From assembly GCA_901538445.1 (NCBI GenBank), contig LR594584.1, forward strand, positions 2,531,738-2,595,737: a stretch of DNA of 64,000 bases, given 5' to 3'. A program made the translations under genes and the position numbers. Positions 51,236 to 60,052 of this stretch are shown here, one piece after another. The notes under the pieces were generated by a model. That model worked only from the letters and a program-made list of their open reading frames with translations. It made no database searches and had not been told where the DNA came from. Each line of letters begins with the position of its first letter. Position 1 is the first letter of the stretch. The DNA comes from Gemmataceae bacterium. GTDB lineage: Bacteria > Planctomycetota > Planctomycetia > Gemmatales > Gemmataceae.

Positions 51236-52408
51236 TCAGAACCGGACCTCGACCATTGAGAAGTCGTCGCCCAGGACGTCGCCCGGGTGCATCTCGCGCA
51301 CGAACTTCAGGTGCCGCTCGATCACGTCCCCGCCCTTCACGAGTTCGGGGGTGATGTGCGCGACGAAGTCGGCGTACTGCCACATCGGGCCGCTCGCCCG
51401 CTCGATCTCGAACACGCCGTCGCTGTACACGAGCAGGGTCGCGCCCTCGGCCACGGTGGCCTTGTGGGTGTCGTAGGGGAGGTCCGGCACCATCCCGACC
51501 GCGGGGCCGTCCACCTCTAGTTCGGTCACCACGCCCCCGGAGAGGAGCAGCGACGGCGGGTGCCCCGCGTTGCAGTACAGGAGCTGCCGGTCGGCCGGGC
51601 GGTACACGCCGTACCACATGGTGAAGTACTTCCCGTCCTGCCGGTCCATCTGGAACATCTCGTTGATCTTGGTCATCACCTGGCCCGGGGCGCGGAGGTC
51701 CACGCCCGGCAGGCCGCCCGTGGAGAGGACGTTCGCGGCGGACACCGCGAGCAGCGCCGACCCGACCCCGTGGCCGCTCACGTCGAGCAAGTAGACCACC
51801 AGGTGCTCCGGGTCGAGCCAGTGGTAGCCGAACATGTCGCCCGCGAGGTGGGCCGACGGCACGAACTTCCAGGACGTGCGGACCGGGCCGGTGGTGAGCG
51901 GGGCCGGGAGCAGCGACTGCACGTAGCGGGCGGCCCGGTTCACCTCGGCGGCCAGCTCCCGCTGGCTCTCGGCGAGACGCCGGTACGCCTCGTTCCGCTC
52001 CAGCAGCGCGATGTACCCGCGGGAGTGGTACTTCACCCGGGCGACGACCTCGAGCTTGTCCGGCAGCTTCACCATGTAGTCGCTCGCGCCGATCGCGAAC
52101 GCCTTGGCCTTGATGGTGGGCTCCTCCTTGCTGGACAGGACGACGAGCGGGGTCTCCCGCGTCGCGGGGTTCGCCCGGAAGAACTTCACGAGTTGGAGCC
52201 CGTCGATGTCCGGCATCACGAGGTCTTGCAGGATGACGGTGGGCTGGAACTCGTTGGCCGCCTCGATCGCCTTCGTCGGGTCGGAGCAGAACCGGTACTC
52301 CAGGTTCGGCTCGTCGGCGAGCATCCGGCGCACGGACTCGCCGACGATGGCCTGGTCGTCGACGAGCAGCACCTTGATCGGGAACGACTCGGTCACGGGC
52401 TCGGGCAT
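51236..52408 (-). CDS. WspR-type receiver fused to SpoIIE/RsbU-type PP2C phosphatase
   Basis: A 390-residue response regulator. The receiver (1-135) reads VLLVDDQAIVGESVRRML (acid pocket Asp17-Asp18), VILQDLVMPDIDGL (phospho-acceptor Asp62) and VVLSSKEEPTIKAKAFAIG, ending DYMVKLPDKLEVVARVKYHS; from memory this closely follows the WspR receiver. A short helix (138-165) leads to a PP2C domain in place of GGDEF: AGDMFGY (Asp191), LLDVSGHGVGSALLA (Asp209), LVYSDGVFEIE (Asp330) and GDDFSMVEVRF (Asp381-382) supply the metal ligands. The output should be dephosphorylation of a Ser/Thr-phosphorylated partner, perhaps an anti-sigma antagonist, controlled by CheA. It is 152 bases upstream of the MCP. 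Confidence 0.92.
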   Translation of the reverse strand: MPEPVTESFPIKVLLVDDQAIVGESVRRMLADEPNLEYRFCSDPTKAIEAANEFQPTVILQDLVMPDIDGLQLVKFFRANPATRETPLVVLSSKEEPTIKAKAFAIGASDYMVKLPDKLEVVARVKYHSRGYIALLERNEAYRRLAESQRELAAEVNRAARYVQSLLPAPLTTGPVRTSWKFVPSAHLAGDMFGYHWLDPEHLVVYLLDVSGHGVGSALLAVSAANVLSTGGLPGVDLRAPGQVMTKINEMFQMDRQDGKYFTMWYGVYRPADRQLLYCNAGHPPSLLLSGGVVTELEVDGPAVGMVPDLPYDTHKATVAEGATLLVYSDGVFEIERASGPMWQYADFVAHITPELVKGGDVIERHLKFVREMHPGDVLGDDFSMVEVRF

Positions 52409-52529
52409 GGCAAAGGTCCGGGGCAGGCTGGGGCTGGCGGGTCCACTCCGCTAACATGTTACCGGCGGCGGCGGGCGGCCGCCCCCGCAGAAGTCGGGAA
52501 TCGGGGTCCAGCGGGCGGGCGGGCAGGCG

Positions 52530-53426
52530 ATGCGTATCGTGCCTCGGGACGAGTGGGAACCGGAGCGGCGGGCGTACCTGGACCGGGTGCGGCCGTGGGC
52601 CGAGGCGCGCCTTCGCCGCGTCAGCCGCCAGGAGAAGCACCCGGTCTACGACTTCCTGTTCGAATACTTCTCGTTCCGCCCGGCGCACCTGCTGCGGTGG
52701 TCGCCGGGGTGCGGACGGGTGCTCGCAGGTGCGACCCGCGACGACGTGCCGTGGGCCGAGTTCGGGGAGAGTGACGCCGGGCTGGCACTCCATGCGACCG
52801 CGTTCCCGGCGCAGCGACACGGCTACCTGAAGTGGGCGGCGGCCTACCTGGACGCGGTGGGCACCCGCGAGCCGGCGTTCGGGTGCGCCGGGCTGCACGA
52901 GTGGGCGATGGTGTACCGCGAGCCGCACGTGCGGCACCCCTACGTGCCGCTGCGGTTTTCGCACGCGGAGACCGACGCGGTCGTCGAGAGCCTGCCGCTG
53001 CGGTGCTCGCACTACGACGCCTACCGGTTCTTCACGCCGCCGGCCGTGCCGCGCAACCGCTGGGAACTGACCCGCGAAGCGACCACCGACCACGACCAGG
53101 CCGGGTGCCTGCACGTGAACATGGACCTGTACCGGTTCGCGTACAAGATCGCGCCGTTCTGCCCCGGGGACGTGGTGGCCAATGCGTTCGAGGTCGCACG
53201 GTCCGCCCGCGAGATCGACATGCGAGCGAGCCCCTACGACCTGTCGAGCTACGGCTTCGCGGCCATCCCGATCGAGACGGCCGCGGGCCGGGCCGAGTAC
53301 GCCGAGTTGCAGCGCGAGGTGTACCGGCGTGGGCAGCCGGTCCGCGACCAACTCCTGCATGTGTACCGGGAGTTGCTCGCGGCGAGCCACGGGGTTCACC
53401 CCCGTGGTGCCGGACGGTACGAAGAA
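52530..53426 (+). CDS. DNA-glycosylase-like protein, 3' end disrupted by IS
   Basis: About 285 residues of continuous, family-like sequence from the ATG at 52530: RQEKHPVYDFLFEYFSFRPA, HLLRWSPG, CSHYDAYRFFTPPAVPRNRW and IDMRASPYDLSSYGF. I associate this pattern with proteins annotated as 3-methyladenine DNA glycosylase in actinobacteria; the activity is unproven. The body seems complete to about 53383, but no stop codon follows. The frame enters a palindrome (53387-53407) and then the IS end at 53427, and stays open far into the antisense of the transposase. The native stop has been lost or replaced. The expressed protein may carry a foreign tail. Confidence 0.65.
53387..53407. repeat. Palindrome related to the IS end
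   Basis: A 21-base imperfect palindrome. Its first 16 bases (CCACGGGGTTCACCCC) are the same as the outer 16 bases of the right IS end at 54695-54723 read on the opposite strand. It may be the original target or a decayed copy of the IS end. Confidence 0.6.
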
Positions 53427-53455
53427 CCACGGGGTTTACCCCTATCCTGTTCGGC
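53427..53455 (+). repeat. Left terminal inverted repeat of the IS
   Basis: A 29-base repeat matching the reverse complement of 54695-54723 with one T/C difference. Confidence 0.8.
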
Positions 53456-54623
53456 TCAAGAGTTGCTGGCGGGCTTTGGCGATGGCGGCGTCGAGTTCGT
53501 CGTCATCGGCCCAGCCCTGGAGGTAGAACATCACCATCCGCCAGTGGTCCTTGGTCACCCGGCCGCCCGTGACCCGGGCCAGGAGCAGGCACGCGATCAG
53601 GGCGCAGTAGATCTGGATCTCCGCGGCCGCGTCGCGGGTCGAGAACAGCCGGTGGCTCCCGAGCATCTGCTTGAGGAACCGGAAGAACAGCTCGATCGAC
53701 CACCGCAGCTCGTACACGGCGGCCACCACGTCCGCGGGGACGTCGAGCAGGCTGGTGAGCAGCACCACGGTGTCGGCGGCGGGCCGGTCCGAGCGGACCC
53801 GACCGGCCGCGCGGGCGGCGAGGACGATGCGCCGGACCGGGTGGGTCAGCGGCTCGGCTCGCGTGGCACTCGGGCCGGGGCTCAGGGCGACGAGGTCGTC
53901 GGAGACCACGCGGGCCGCGCGGCCGGCCTCGTCGACGGGCCGCGACGCCCGGACGGCGCACGGGCGGTCCCGGGCACGGAACACGTAGTCCGACCCGGCG
54001 GCGGCGATCCGGTTCAGCAGGGCGTACCGCTCGTACCCGCGGTCCGCGAGGTACACGCACCCGGCCTCGACCGTGCGGCTCAGGGCGTCGCGCTCGTCCA
54101 GGCCGTCGGCGACGACCGCCGACCCGGGCAGGCCGGCCAGCGGGCGGAAGTGCAGGTGCAGCTTCCACTGGCTCCCCTGGGCGGCGATCCGGGGCAGGGC
54201 CCGGAGGGCCGTACCGTCCGCGGCCACCAGGCGGCGGGCGAGCGCGTCGGGGATGGTGTCGGGGATGGTGCGCCGCGGCCCGGGGCCGGGCCGGTCGCCG
54301 TGCCCGGCGAGCAACTCCTCGACCAGCGGGACGAGCAGGGCCGGGTCGAACACGCGGACGGACTCCGAGAGCGAGCCGAGCGAGACGCGGCCCACGCCCA
54401 GGCGGCGCTGCACGCTCCGGAGCGTCGAGGCCTGTTGGAGCCCGCGGAGGGTCTGGACCGCGGGGTTGAAGAAGCCGAGCAGGATCAGGGCGGCGTAGTG
54501 GGGGTAGAGGAACTCGCGGTTGCCGGACTTGTCCATCCCGGCCCCACGCAAACGCTCGAAGAGCCGGTGGGCCGTCCCCACGAGTCGAAGGGCCTGAACG
54601 GAGTCCGGTGGAGCATCCGACAT
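53442..54623 (-). CDS. IS4-family transposase
   Basis: A 393-residue DDE transposase. Asp136 (VAADGTAL), Asp194 (YLADRGYERY) and Glu311 are the catalytic triad. The IS4 signature Y-(2)-R-(3)-E-(6)-K is exact: Tyr304, Arg307, Glu311, Lys318 in YELRWSIELFFRFLKQ. The N-terminal half is helical with GFFNPAVQTLRGLQQAS. No frameshift or stop is seen, so the element may still be active. The ATG at 54623 has GAGG six bases before it; the frame also stays open back into the right end of the element. Confidence 0.9.
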   Translation of the reverse strand: MSDAPPDSVQALRLVGTAHRLFERLRGAGMDKSGNREFLYPHYAALILLGFFNPAVQTLRGLQQASTLRSVQRRLGVGRVSLGSLSESVRVFDPALLVPLVEELLAGHGDRPGPGPRRTIPDTIPDALARRLVAADGTALRALPRIAAQGSQWKLHLHFRPLAGLPGSAVVADGLDERDALSRTVEAGCVYLADRGYERYALLNRIAAAGSDYVFRARDRPCAVRASRPVDEAGRAARVVSDDLVALSPGPSATRAEPLTHPVRRIVLAARAAGRVRSDRPAADTVVLLTSLLDVPADVVAAVYELRWSIELFFRFLKQMLGSHRLFSTRDAAAEIQIYCALIACLLLARVTGGRVTKDHWRMVMFYLQGWADDDELDAAIAKARQQLLSRTG

Positions 54624-54694
54624 GAGAGCCTCGCGACAAGAGGTCGCCGCGAGGTTAACGGGAAGAGCGGCCGGGCGCAACGCGCAAATGGCGT

Positions 54695-54723
54695 GCCGAA
54701 CAGGATAGGGGTGAACCCCGTGG
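54695..54723 (-). repeat. Right terminal inverted repeat of the IS
   Basis: A 29-base partner of 53427-53455. The lipoprotein gene's stop lies 8 bases beyond it, so the insertion stopped just short of that gene. Confidence 0.8.
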
Positions 54724-54731
54724 CTCAACGG

Positions 54732-55217
54732 TCACTTCTTCTCGGCCTTCTCCTCGAACTCGCCGTTGTACTGCTTGCCGTTGGCGGAGAAAGTCACTGT
54801 GCCCTTGTACTCCATCTCCTTGCCGAAGCCGTCGTGCTTGCCGGTGAACGCCGAGGCGGAGCCGTCGGCAGTCTTGTCGGTCGGCAGCAACTCGATCTCG
54901 ATCTTCGGGTCGGTGTTCGACACCACGAGCCGCAATTTCTCGGCCTTCACCGGGGCGGGGGTCTTCTCGTCGAGTCCGAGGATCCAGACCGTCGCCTCCT
55001 TCTTGTCGTGGTCCGGCTTGAACTCGCCGTGGTACTTGCCGCCCCCGAAGTCGAAGATCACCCCCTTGTGCGGGCCGGGGCCGTGCGCGTGATCGTGGTC
55101 GTCGTCCGTGTCCTTCTTCTTCTCAGCGGGCTTGGTCGGTGCGGCAGGCTTGTCGCACCCGGTCACGGCGACCAGACCGAACACCAGGAGCGCGGCCGTC
55201 AGGAACTTCACAGTCAT
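54732..55217 (-). CDS. His-rich lipoprotein of the metal-efflux operon
   Basis: A 161-residue protein with a lipoprotein signal (FLTAALLVFGLVAVTGC; lipobox VTGC). After the Cys come a Lys/Asp-rich spacer and a metal-binding-like DDDHDHAHGPGPHKG. The remainder forms repeated beta-strand pairs (VIFDFGGGKYHGEFKPDHD, VTFSANGKQYNGEFEEKAEK). Its ATG overlaps the stop of the RND pump gene by one base with GGAGG upstream, so it is translationally coupled. It likely binds the exported cation in the periplasm. The IS lies 8 bases after its stop. Confidence 0.8.
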   Translation of the reverse strand: MTVKFLTAALLVFGLVAVTGCDKPAAPTKPAEKKKDTDDDHDHAHGPGPHKGVIFDFGGGKYHGEFKPDHDKKEATVWILGLDEKTPAPVKAEKLRLVVSNTDPKIEIELLPTDKTADGSASAFTGKHDGFGKEMEYKGTVTFSANGKQYNGEFEEKAEKK

Positions 55218-58200
55218 CACAAACCTCCGGGAGAGTGAGTCACGGACCTCGGGGCATCAACCGCCGTGGCCACCGTGGCCCCGGCGAGTGGGTCGTCATC
55301 CGGCCCGGTGCGGGCGAGCCGCTCGGCGTCGCGCCCGCTGAACCGCCAGAACAGGCCGGGGTGGATCAGGAACTCGCAGAACGTCGAGGTGAGCAGGCCG
55401 CCGAGGATCACCGTCGCCACCGGGTACAGGATCTCGCGACCGGGTTTGAGCCCCTCGGCGACGAGCGGCACCAGCGCGACGCCGGCCGTCAGCGCCGTCA
55501 TCAGCACCGGCGCGAGCCGCTCCAGGCTGCCCCGCAGCACGGTGTCCGTCGTGAACGGCTGCTGCTCCTCTCTCAGCAGGTGGACGTAGTGGGACACAAG
55601 CAGGATGCCGTTGCGGACCGCGATGCCGCCCAGGGAGATGAACCCCACGAGGCTCGCGACCGAGAGCGTCTGATTCGTGAGCACGAGCGCGAGTACGCCG
55701 CCGATGAACGCGGTCGGGAGCGCGTTGAGGATCTGCAGCACGATCCGGGCCGACGGGAACAGCACAATCAGCACCACGAACATGCCGACGACCGAGACGC
55801 CCGCCAGCACCGAGATCAGCCGCGACGCGCGGCGCTGGCTCTCGAACTGTCCGCCGTAGTCGATGGTGTACCCGGGGGGGAGCGTTGGCCGCACCCGTGC
55901 GTCCACCTCGGTCTGAATATCCCCAACGACGGAGGCGAGGTCGCGGCCCTGCACGTTGCAGCGGACGATGATCCGCCGGCGGACGTTCTCACGGTTGACC
56001 GCGTTCGGCCCGGTCGCCTCGCCGATGTCGGCGACCTCGCCGAGCATCACCGGCGGCCGCCCCGGGCGGTCGATCCGGAGCGCGCCGAGCCGCGGCAGGT
56101 CGGTGCGGAACTCATCGTCGAGGCGCACCACGAGGTCGAATCGCCGCTGCCCCTCGATCACCTCCGACACCTCCTCGCCCTGGAGGGCCGTCTTCACGAC
56201 CGAGGCGACTTCTTCGCGGGTCAGCCCGTAGAACGCGAGGTCCGCCGGCCGCAGGCGCACATGCACCTCGCCCGTGGCCTGCTGCATCTCGACGACCGGC
56301 GTGGTGGCCCCGGGGACTCCGGCGATGACGCCCTTCACACGCTCGGCCTCGCGGCGCAACACGTCCAGGTCGTCGCCGTAGATCTTGATCGCGACCTGGG
56401 CGTACACCCCGGACACCATGTGTGAGATCATGTGCGCGAGCGGTTGCTCGGCCTCGACGTCCGAACCCGGGGCGGCCTCCTTGAGATCGGCGAGGATGAG
56501 TTTGATCGCCTCCTGCCGCGTCACGCCCGAGTCCGGGTTCATGTTCAGGATGTACTCGGTGCGGTTCACCGGCTCGGTGTGCTCGTCCCGTTCGGCGCGG
56601 CCGCTGCGCCGCACGAAGTGGAGCACCGGGCCGGTGGGGTTCTGCTCGGACCTCTGGAGCCGGGCGAGCCGGGCGTCAACGACCCGGGTCAGGCTGTTGG
56701 TCGCGTCGAGCGACGAGCCGGTCGGCAGGCTCACGTTCACCTGCACGCTCCCCTCGTCGAACGGCGGGAGGAAGTCGGCCCCGAGCCGCGTCACCTGCCA
56801 GCCGGCGACGGCGACCCCCGCCCACGTCAGCGCGAGGAGCGGAACCGGGAACCGCATGCTCAGCCGGACGAGCGGGCGGACCAGGAACTTCAACAGCCTC
56901 AGCAAAGGGCCGTCGCGCTCGGCGTGGACGGCCCGCGAGTGGGCCAGCAGGTAGTACGATGCGACCGGTGTGACCGTCACCGACACGACAAGGGAGGCGA
57001 GGATCGACACGATGTACGCGAGCCCGAGCGTGGCGAACAGGCGGCCCTCGACGCCGGACAGCGCGAACAGCGGGAGGAACACGAGGACGACGACGATCGT
57101 TCCGAACACGATCGCGGAGCGGATCTCGCGGCTCGCTTCGTACACGACGAGCAGCGGGTGCCGGGGCGCGGCGGCCTGGTTGTTCTCGCGGAGCCGGCGG
57201 AAGATGTTCTCCACGTCCACGATCGCGTCATCGACCAACTCGCCCATCGCGACGGCGATGCCGCCGAGCGTCATCACGTTGATCGACAGTTCGGTGCCCG
57301 TCAGCCGCCCGACGAGCTTGAAGACGATCGCCGTCACCGCCAGCGACAGCGGGATCGCGGTCAGCGAGATGAACGTGGTGCGGACGTTCATCAGGAACAG
57401 GGTGAGCACGACCAGCACGAGTCCGGCCCCGAGGACGAGCGCCTCGCCGACGTTGTACACGGCACGGTCGATGAAGTTCTTGAGCTGGAACAGGTCGTGG
57501 TTCACCGCCACGTCCCTCGGGAACGTGGGCTCCAGTTCCCGCAGCGCGGCGTGGACCGCGGCCGTGACCTCGCGCGTGTCGGCGTGCGGCTGCTTGACCA
57601 CCGTGATGACGACGCCGGGAACGCCGTCGATGCTCGCGTCGCCGCGCTTGAGTTCTGCTCCCTCGACGACCCGGGCGACCTGGTTCAGCAGGATCGGCCG
57701 TGCCGTCACCCGGGCGACGAGCGCCGACGGGTCGCGGCCCTCCTCGTGCTCGTGCGGTTGCGCCGGCGGCGGCTTCACCACGACGTTGAGGAGGTCCGCG
57801 ATCACCTTGGCCGGGTCCGGCCCGAGTTGGGCCAGCACGCGGATCGGCCGCTCGGAGTCGCCGCGCAGGTCGTAGCCGCCGGTGGTGTTCAGGTTGCTCG
57901 CGCGCAGTGCGGCCTCGACCTCCGGGACGGTGACCTCGTACTTCCGCAGCGCCTCGGGGTTGAGCAGCACCTGGTACTGCTTCCGCTCCCCGCCCATGAC
58001 GATCACCTCGGCCACCCCCGGGACGCGCAGCAACCGGGGGCGGACGACCCACGACGCCAGCGTCCCAAGGTCCATCGCTTTGGTCGCCCCGGTCCTCGAG
58101 GACACGCCGACCTGCATCACCTGGCCCATGACCGAACTCGTCGGCATCATCTGCGGGGTCACGCCCGGGGGGAGTTGCGGCAGCACGAGCGCGATCCGCT

Positions 58201-58534
58201 CCTGGACGGTCTGCCGAGCGACCCGGACGTCGACCTCCCAGCCGAACTCGGCGTAAATGACCGCGAGTCCCGCGGTACACTGCCCGCGGACCGCCTCCAC
58301 ACCCGTCGCGCCCAGGATGGCCGTTTCGATCGGGTGCGCGACGCGGGCCTCGACCTCTTCGGGGGCCATCCCCGGGCACTCGACGAGGAGCACGACCCGC
58401 GGCCGGTCGAGGTTCGGGAGCACGTCGATCGGCATCGTGCTCGCGAGGAACGTGCCATAGAGCAGCACGAGCAGCGAGCCGACGACCACGAGGGCGCGGT
58501 AGCGGAGCGAGGCGCGGATGATCGCGTCGAGCAT
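55217..58534 (-). CDS. Heavy-metal efflux RND pump (CzcA/CusA type)
   Basis: A 1105-residue inner-membrane proton/cation antiporter subunit of the HME-RND group. It begins LDAIIRASLRYRALVVVGSL, has the first porter loop (MPIDVLPNLDRPRVVLLVEC), a TM4 signature VAMGELVDDAIVDVENIFRR with the acidic residues used in proton transfer, and a second half starting RFPVPLLALTWAGVAVAGW. The domain layout is two sets of six helices with large periplasmic domains. It works with the membrane fusion protein encoded just upstream (9-base gap). The cation is not predictable; His-rich partners suggest zinc, copper, cobalt or nickel. Confidence 0.92.
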   Translation of the reverse strand: MLDAIIRASLRYRALVVVGSLLVLLYGTFLASTMPIDVLPNLDRPRVVLLVECPGMAPEEVEARVAHPIETAILGATGVEAVRGQCTAGLAVIYAEFGWEVDVRVARQTVQERIALVLPQLPPGVTPQMMPTSSVMGQVMQVGVSSRTGATKAMDLGTLASWVVRPRLLRVPGVAEVIVMGGERKQYQVLLNPEALRKYEVTVPEVEAALRASNLNTTGGYDLRGDSERPIRVLAQLGPDPAKVIADLLNVVVKPPPAQPHEHEEGRDPSALVARVTARPILLNQVARVVEGAELKRGDASIDGVPGVVITVVKQPHADTREVTAAVHAALRELEPTFPRDVAVNHDLFQLKNFIDRAVYNVGEALVLGAGLVLVVLTLFLMNVRTTFISLTAIPLSLAVTAIVFKLVGRLTGTELSINVMTLGGIAVAMGELVDDAIVDVENIFRRLRENNQAAAPRHPLLVVYEASREIRSAIVFGTIVVVLVFLPLFALSGVEGRLFATLGLAYIVSILASLVVSVTVTPVASYYLLAHSRAVHAERDGPLLRLLKFLVRPLVRLSMRFPVPLLALTWAGVAVAGWQVTRLGADFLPPFDEGSVQVNVSLPTGSSLDATNSLTRVVDARLARLQRSEQNPTGPVLHFVRRSGRAERDEHTEPVNRTEYILNMNPDSGVTRQEAIKLILADLKEAAPGSDVEAEQPLAHMISHMVSGVYAQVAIKIYGDDLDVLRREAERVKGVIAGVPGATTPVVEMQQATGEVHVRLRPADLAFYGLTREEVASVVKTALQGEEVSEVIEGQRRFDLVVRLDDEFRTDLPRLGALRIDRPGRPPVMLGEVADIGEATGPNAVNRENVRRRIIVRCNVQGRDLASVVGDIQTEVDARVRPTLPPGYTIDYGGQFESQRRASRLISVLAGVSVVGMFVVLIVLFPSARIVLQILNALPTAFIGGVLALVLTNQTLSVASLVGFISLGGIAVRNGILLVSHYVHLLREEQQPFTTDTVLRGSLERLAPVLMTALTAGVALVPLVAEGLKPGREILYPVATVILGGLLTSTFCEFLIHPGLFWRFSGRDAERLARTGPDDDPLAGATVATAVDAPRSVTHSPGGL

Positions 58535-58543
58535 GTGCGGTCC

Positions 58544-59929
58544 TCAGTCGTCGGCCTCGTGGAACGTCCCGTCGGCGTGCCAGTGGCCCTTCTTGCCCCC
58601 GGCCCCACCGAACCCGCGGGCCTGGAGCGCCTTGAGCGCCCGGTTCACCGCCGCGGCCTGGTTCATCAGCACCGCGACCCCGACCTCGATCCCGTTCCCC
58701 GGCGCGACCGCCACGTTGAGTCGGTCCTCGCCCACGATCACCACCGGCTTGCGGTCGAACACGTCGCCGTTCTGCCGGAACACGTAGGCGTCGGCCCCCT
58801 CGCGGACGACCGCCCCGGCCGGCAGTACGAACACCTTAGGAACCGTGCCCACCGGGACACGCAGCCGCACCTGCCGGCCGGGCCGGTAGGTCCACGACAG
58901 GAACGTTTTCCCGACGCGCTCGTATGGCTTGGCCTCGTTCGCGAGGGCGGCGTAGAAGGGGAAGGTGCGGCTCGCCGGGTCGGTCTTGCCGATCGAACGG
59001 ATCTCGAGCTTCACCTCGCCGCCGGTGCCGCCGCGTGGCGCGGCGTCGAGGAAGTCCACCCCGACCGGCCTCGCGCCACCGGTCGCGTCGGCCACGTACT
59101 GCGCCTCGGTCTCGAACGCCCGGCCCTCGATCAGCAACTCGCGGTAGTCGGCGAGCCGGGCGAGGAGCTGACCCGACGCGACCCCCTGCCCCGCGGCCAC
59201 GGCAAGCGACTCAACCTCGAACACGAATGCGGGAGCCGCGGAGCCCCGCGACGCGGCCGCCGCGGTGGGGTCGGCGGCCGGGGCGACGATCGTGATCTCC
59301 GTGACCGCGTCCCCGGCCTCGGCGCGCTTCACGTCCCGGGGCTCGAACCCGAACGCGACGAGTTGCCGGCGGTGCCCCTCGACCTGCGTGGTGAGCCGCC
59401 GCACCTGGTTCTCGTCCTCGACCAGTTCGACGCCGGCCTTCGTGCCGGTGGCCACGAGCTTCGCGGTCTGGTCCCGGCGCAGCGTCGCGGCGACGAGGTC
59501 CTTCGCGTACCGGGCGAGGTCGGTCTGCGTGGTCTGCACGAACTCGCTGGCGAGTTGCACGGTGAACAGCGGGCTCCCGGGCTTCACCGCTTCCCCCGGC
59601 GAGGCGTGGATGCGACTTACCACGCCAGCGACCGGCGACGAAACGGCTCGTGGCGACCGGCCCGGCGCGTCGATGATGACCCCGGGCACCTCGATCACCC
59701 GCGGGTAGTCTTCGAGCTTGACCTCCTCGCACCGGAGACCGAGCCCGAGCACGGCCTCCTCGCTGAGCTTCACGCTCTGGATGTCGATCGGCCCCGGCGG
59801 CCCAGCCTTCTCGACAATCGGGTTATCGGGGGCGCGCTGCCAGCGGTCCCGCTGGGTCCACGCAGCGGCCCCGAGCGCTGCGAGGAGCAGCACGAACGCC
59901 GTGCCGCGGAGAAGCAATCGCGAACGCAT
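58544..59929 (-). CDS. Membrane fusion protein of the metal RND system
   Basis: A 461-residue periplasmic adaptor of the HlyD/CusB family. One N-terminal membrane helix (LRGTAFVLLLAALGAAAW) is followed by lipoyl/barrel domains (VSSPVAGVVSRIHASPGEAV), an alpha-hairpin (TQTDLARYAKDLVAATLRRD) and beta-barrel regions (WTYRPGRQVRLRVPVGTVPK, VFVLPAGAVVREGADAYVF). The tail GGKKGHWHADGTFHEADD is His-rich, as in metal adaptors. It should link the RND pump to an outer-membrane channel, which is not encoded in this window. Confidence 0.9.
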   Translation of the reverse strand: MRSRLLLRGTAFVLLLAALGAAAWTQRDRWQRAPDNPIVEKAGPPGPIDIQSVKLSEEAVLGLGLRCEEVKLEDYPRVIEVPGVIIDAPGRSPRAVSSPVAGVVSRIHASPGEAVKPGSPLFTVQLASEFVQTTQTDLARYAKDLVAATLRRDQTAKLVATGTKAGVELVEDENQVRRLTTQVEGHRRQLVAFGFEPRDVKRAEAGDAVTEITIVAPAADPTAAAASRGSAAPAFVFEVESLAVAAGQGVASGQLLARLADYRELLIEGRAFETEAQYVADATGGARPVGVDFLDAAPRGGTGGEVKLEIRSIGKTDPASRTFPFYAALANEAKPYERVGKTFLSWTYRPGRQVRLRVPVGTVPKVFVLPAGAVVREGADAYVFRQNGDVFDRKPVVIVGEDRLNVAVAPGNGIEVGVAVLMNQAAAVNRALKALQARGFGGAGGKKGHWHADGTFHEADD

Positions 59930-60052
59930 GGAGCACCCGGCCGACGAGGGCGCGAACGAAGGTGTGGAACGGACTGTGGAACCCGCGGACGTGTCACCGG
60001 AAGAAGCGGCAGGCGCGCAGCAGCGCGGCCCCGCGTGCTCCGGCGCAGCGGG

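Larger units (their letters stand above)
53427..54723 (-). mobile_element. IS4-type insertion sequence, about 1.3 kb
   Basis: The element is bounded by inverted terminal repeats of 29 bases (53427-53455 and 54695-54723) that differ at one position. It holds one transposase gene on the minus strand whose TAG stop lies inside the left repeat. No clear target-site duplication is seen beside the outer ends. The outer part of the repeats also occurs alone at 53387-53402, so the true IS end might be the inner 13 bases (TATCCTGTTCGGC). It interrupts the 3' end of the glycosylase-like gene. Confidence 0.8.

Noticed and set aside
44164-52408. Possible diguanylate cyclase (WspR) in the Wsp-like cluster
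   Set aside because: I read the translated proteins for GGDEF/GGEEF-type motifs and found none; the receiver protein ends in a PP2C domain.
52530-55238. A 902-codon fusion of the glycosylase-like gene across the IS
   Set aside because: The part after 53427 is antisense to the transposase and to the lipoprotein gene; it arises from loss of the stop codon, not from a true fusion gene.
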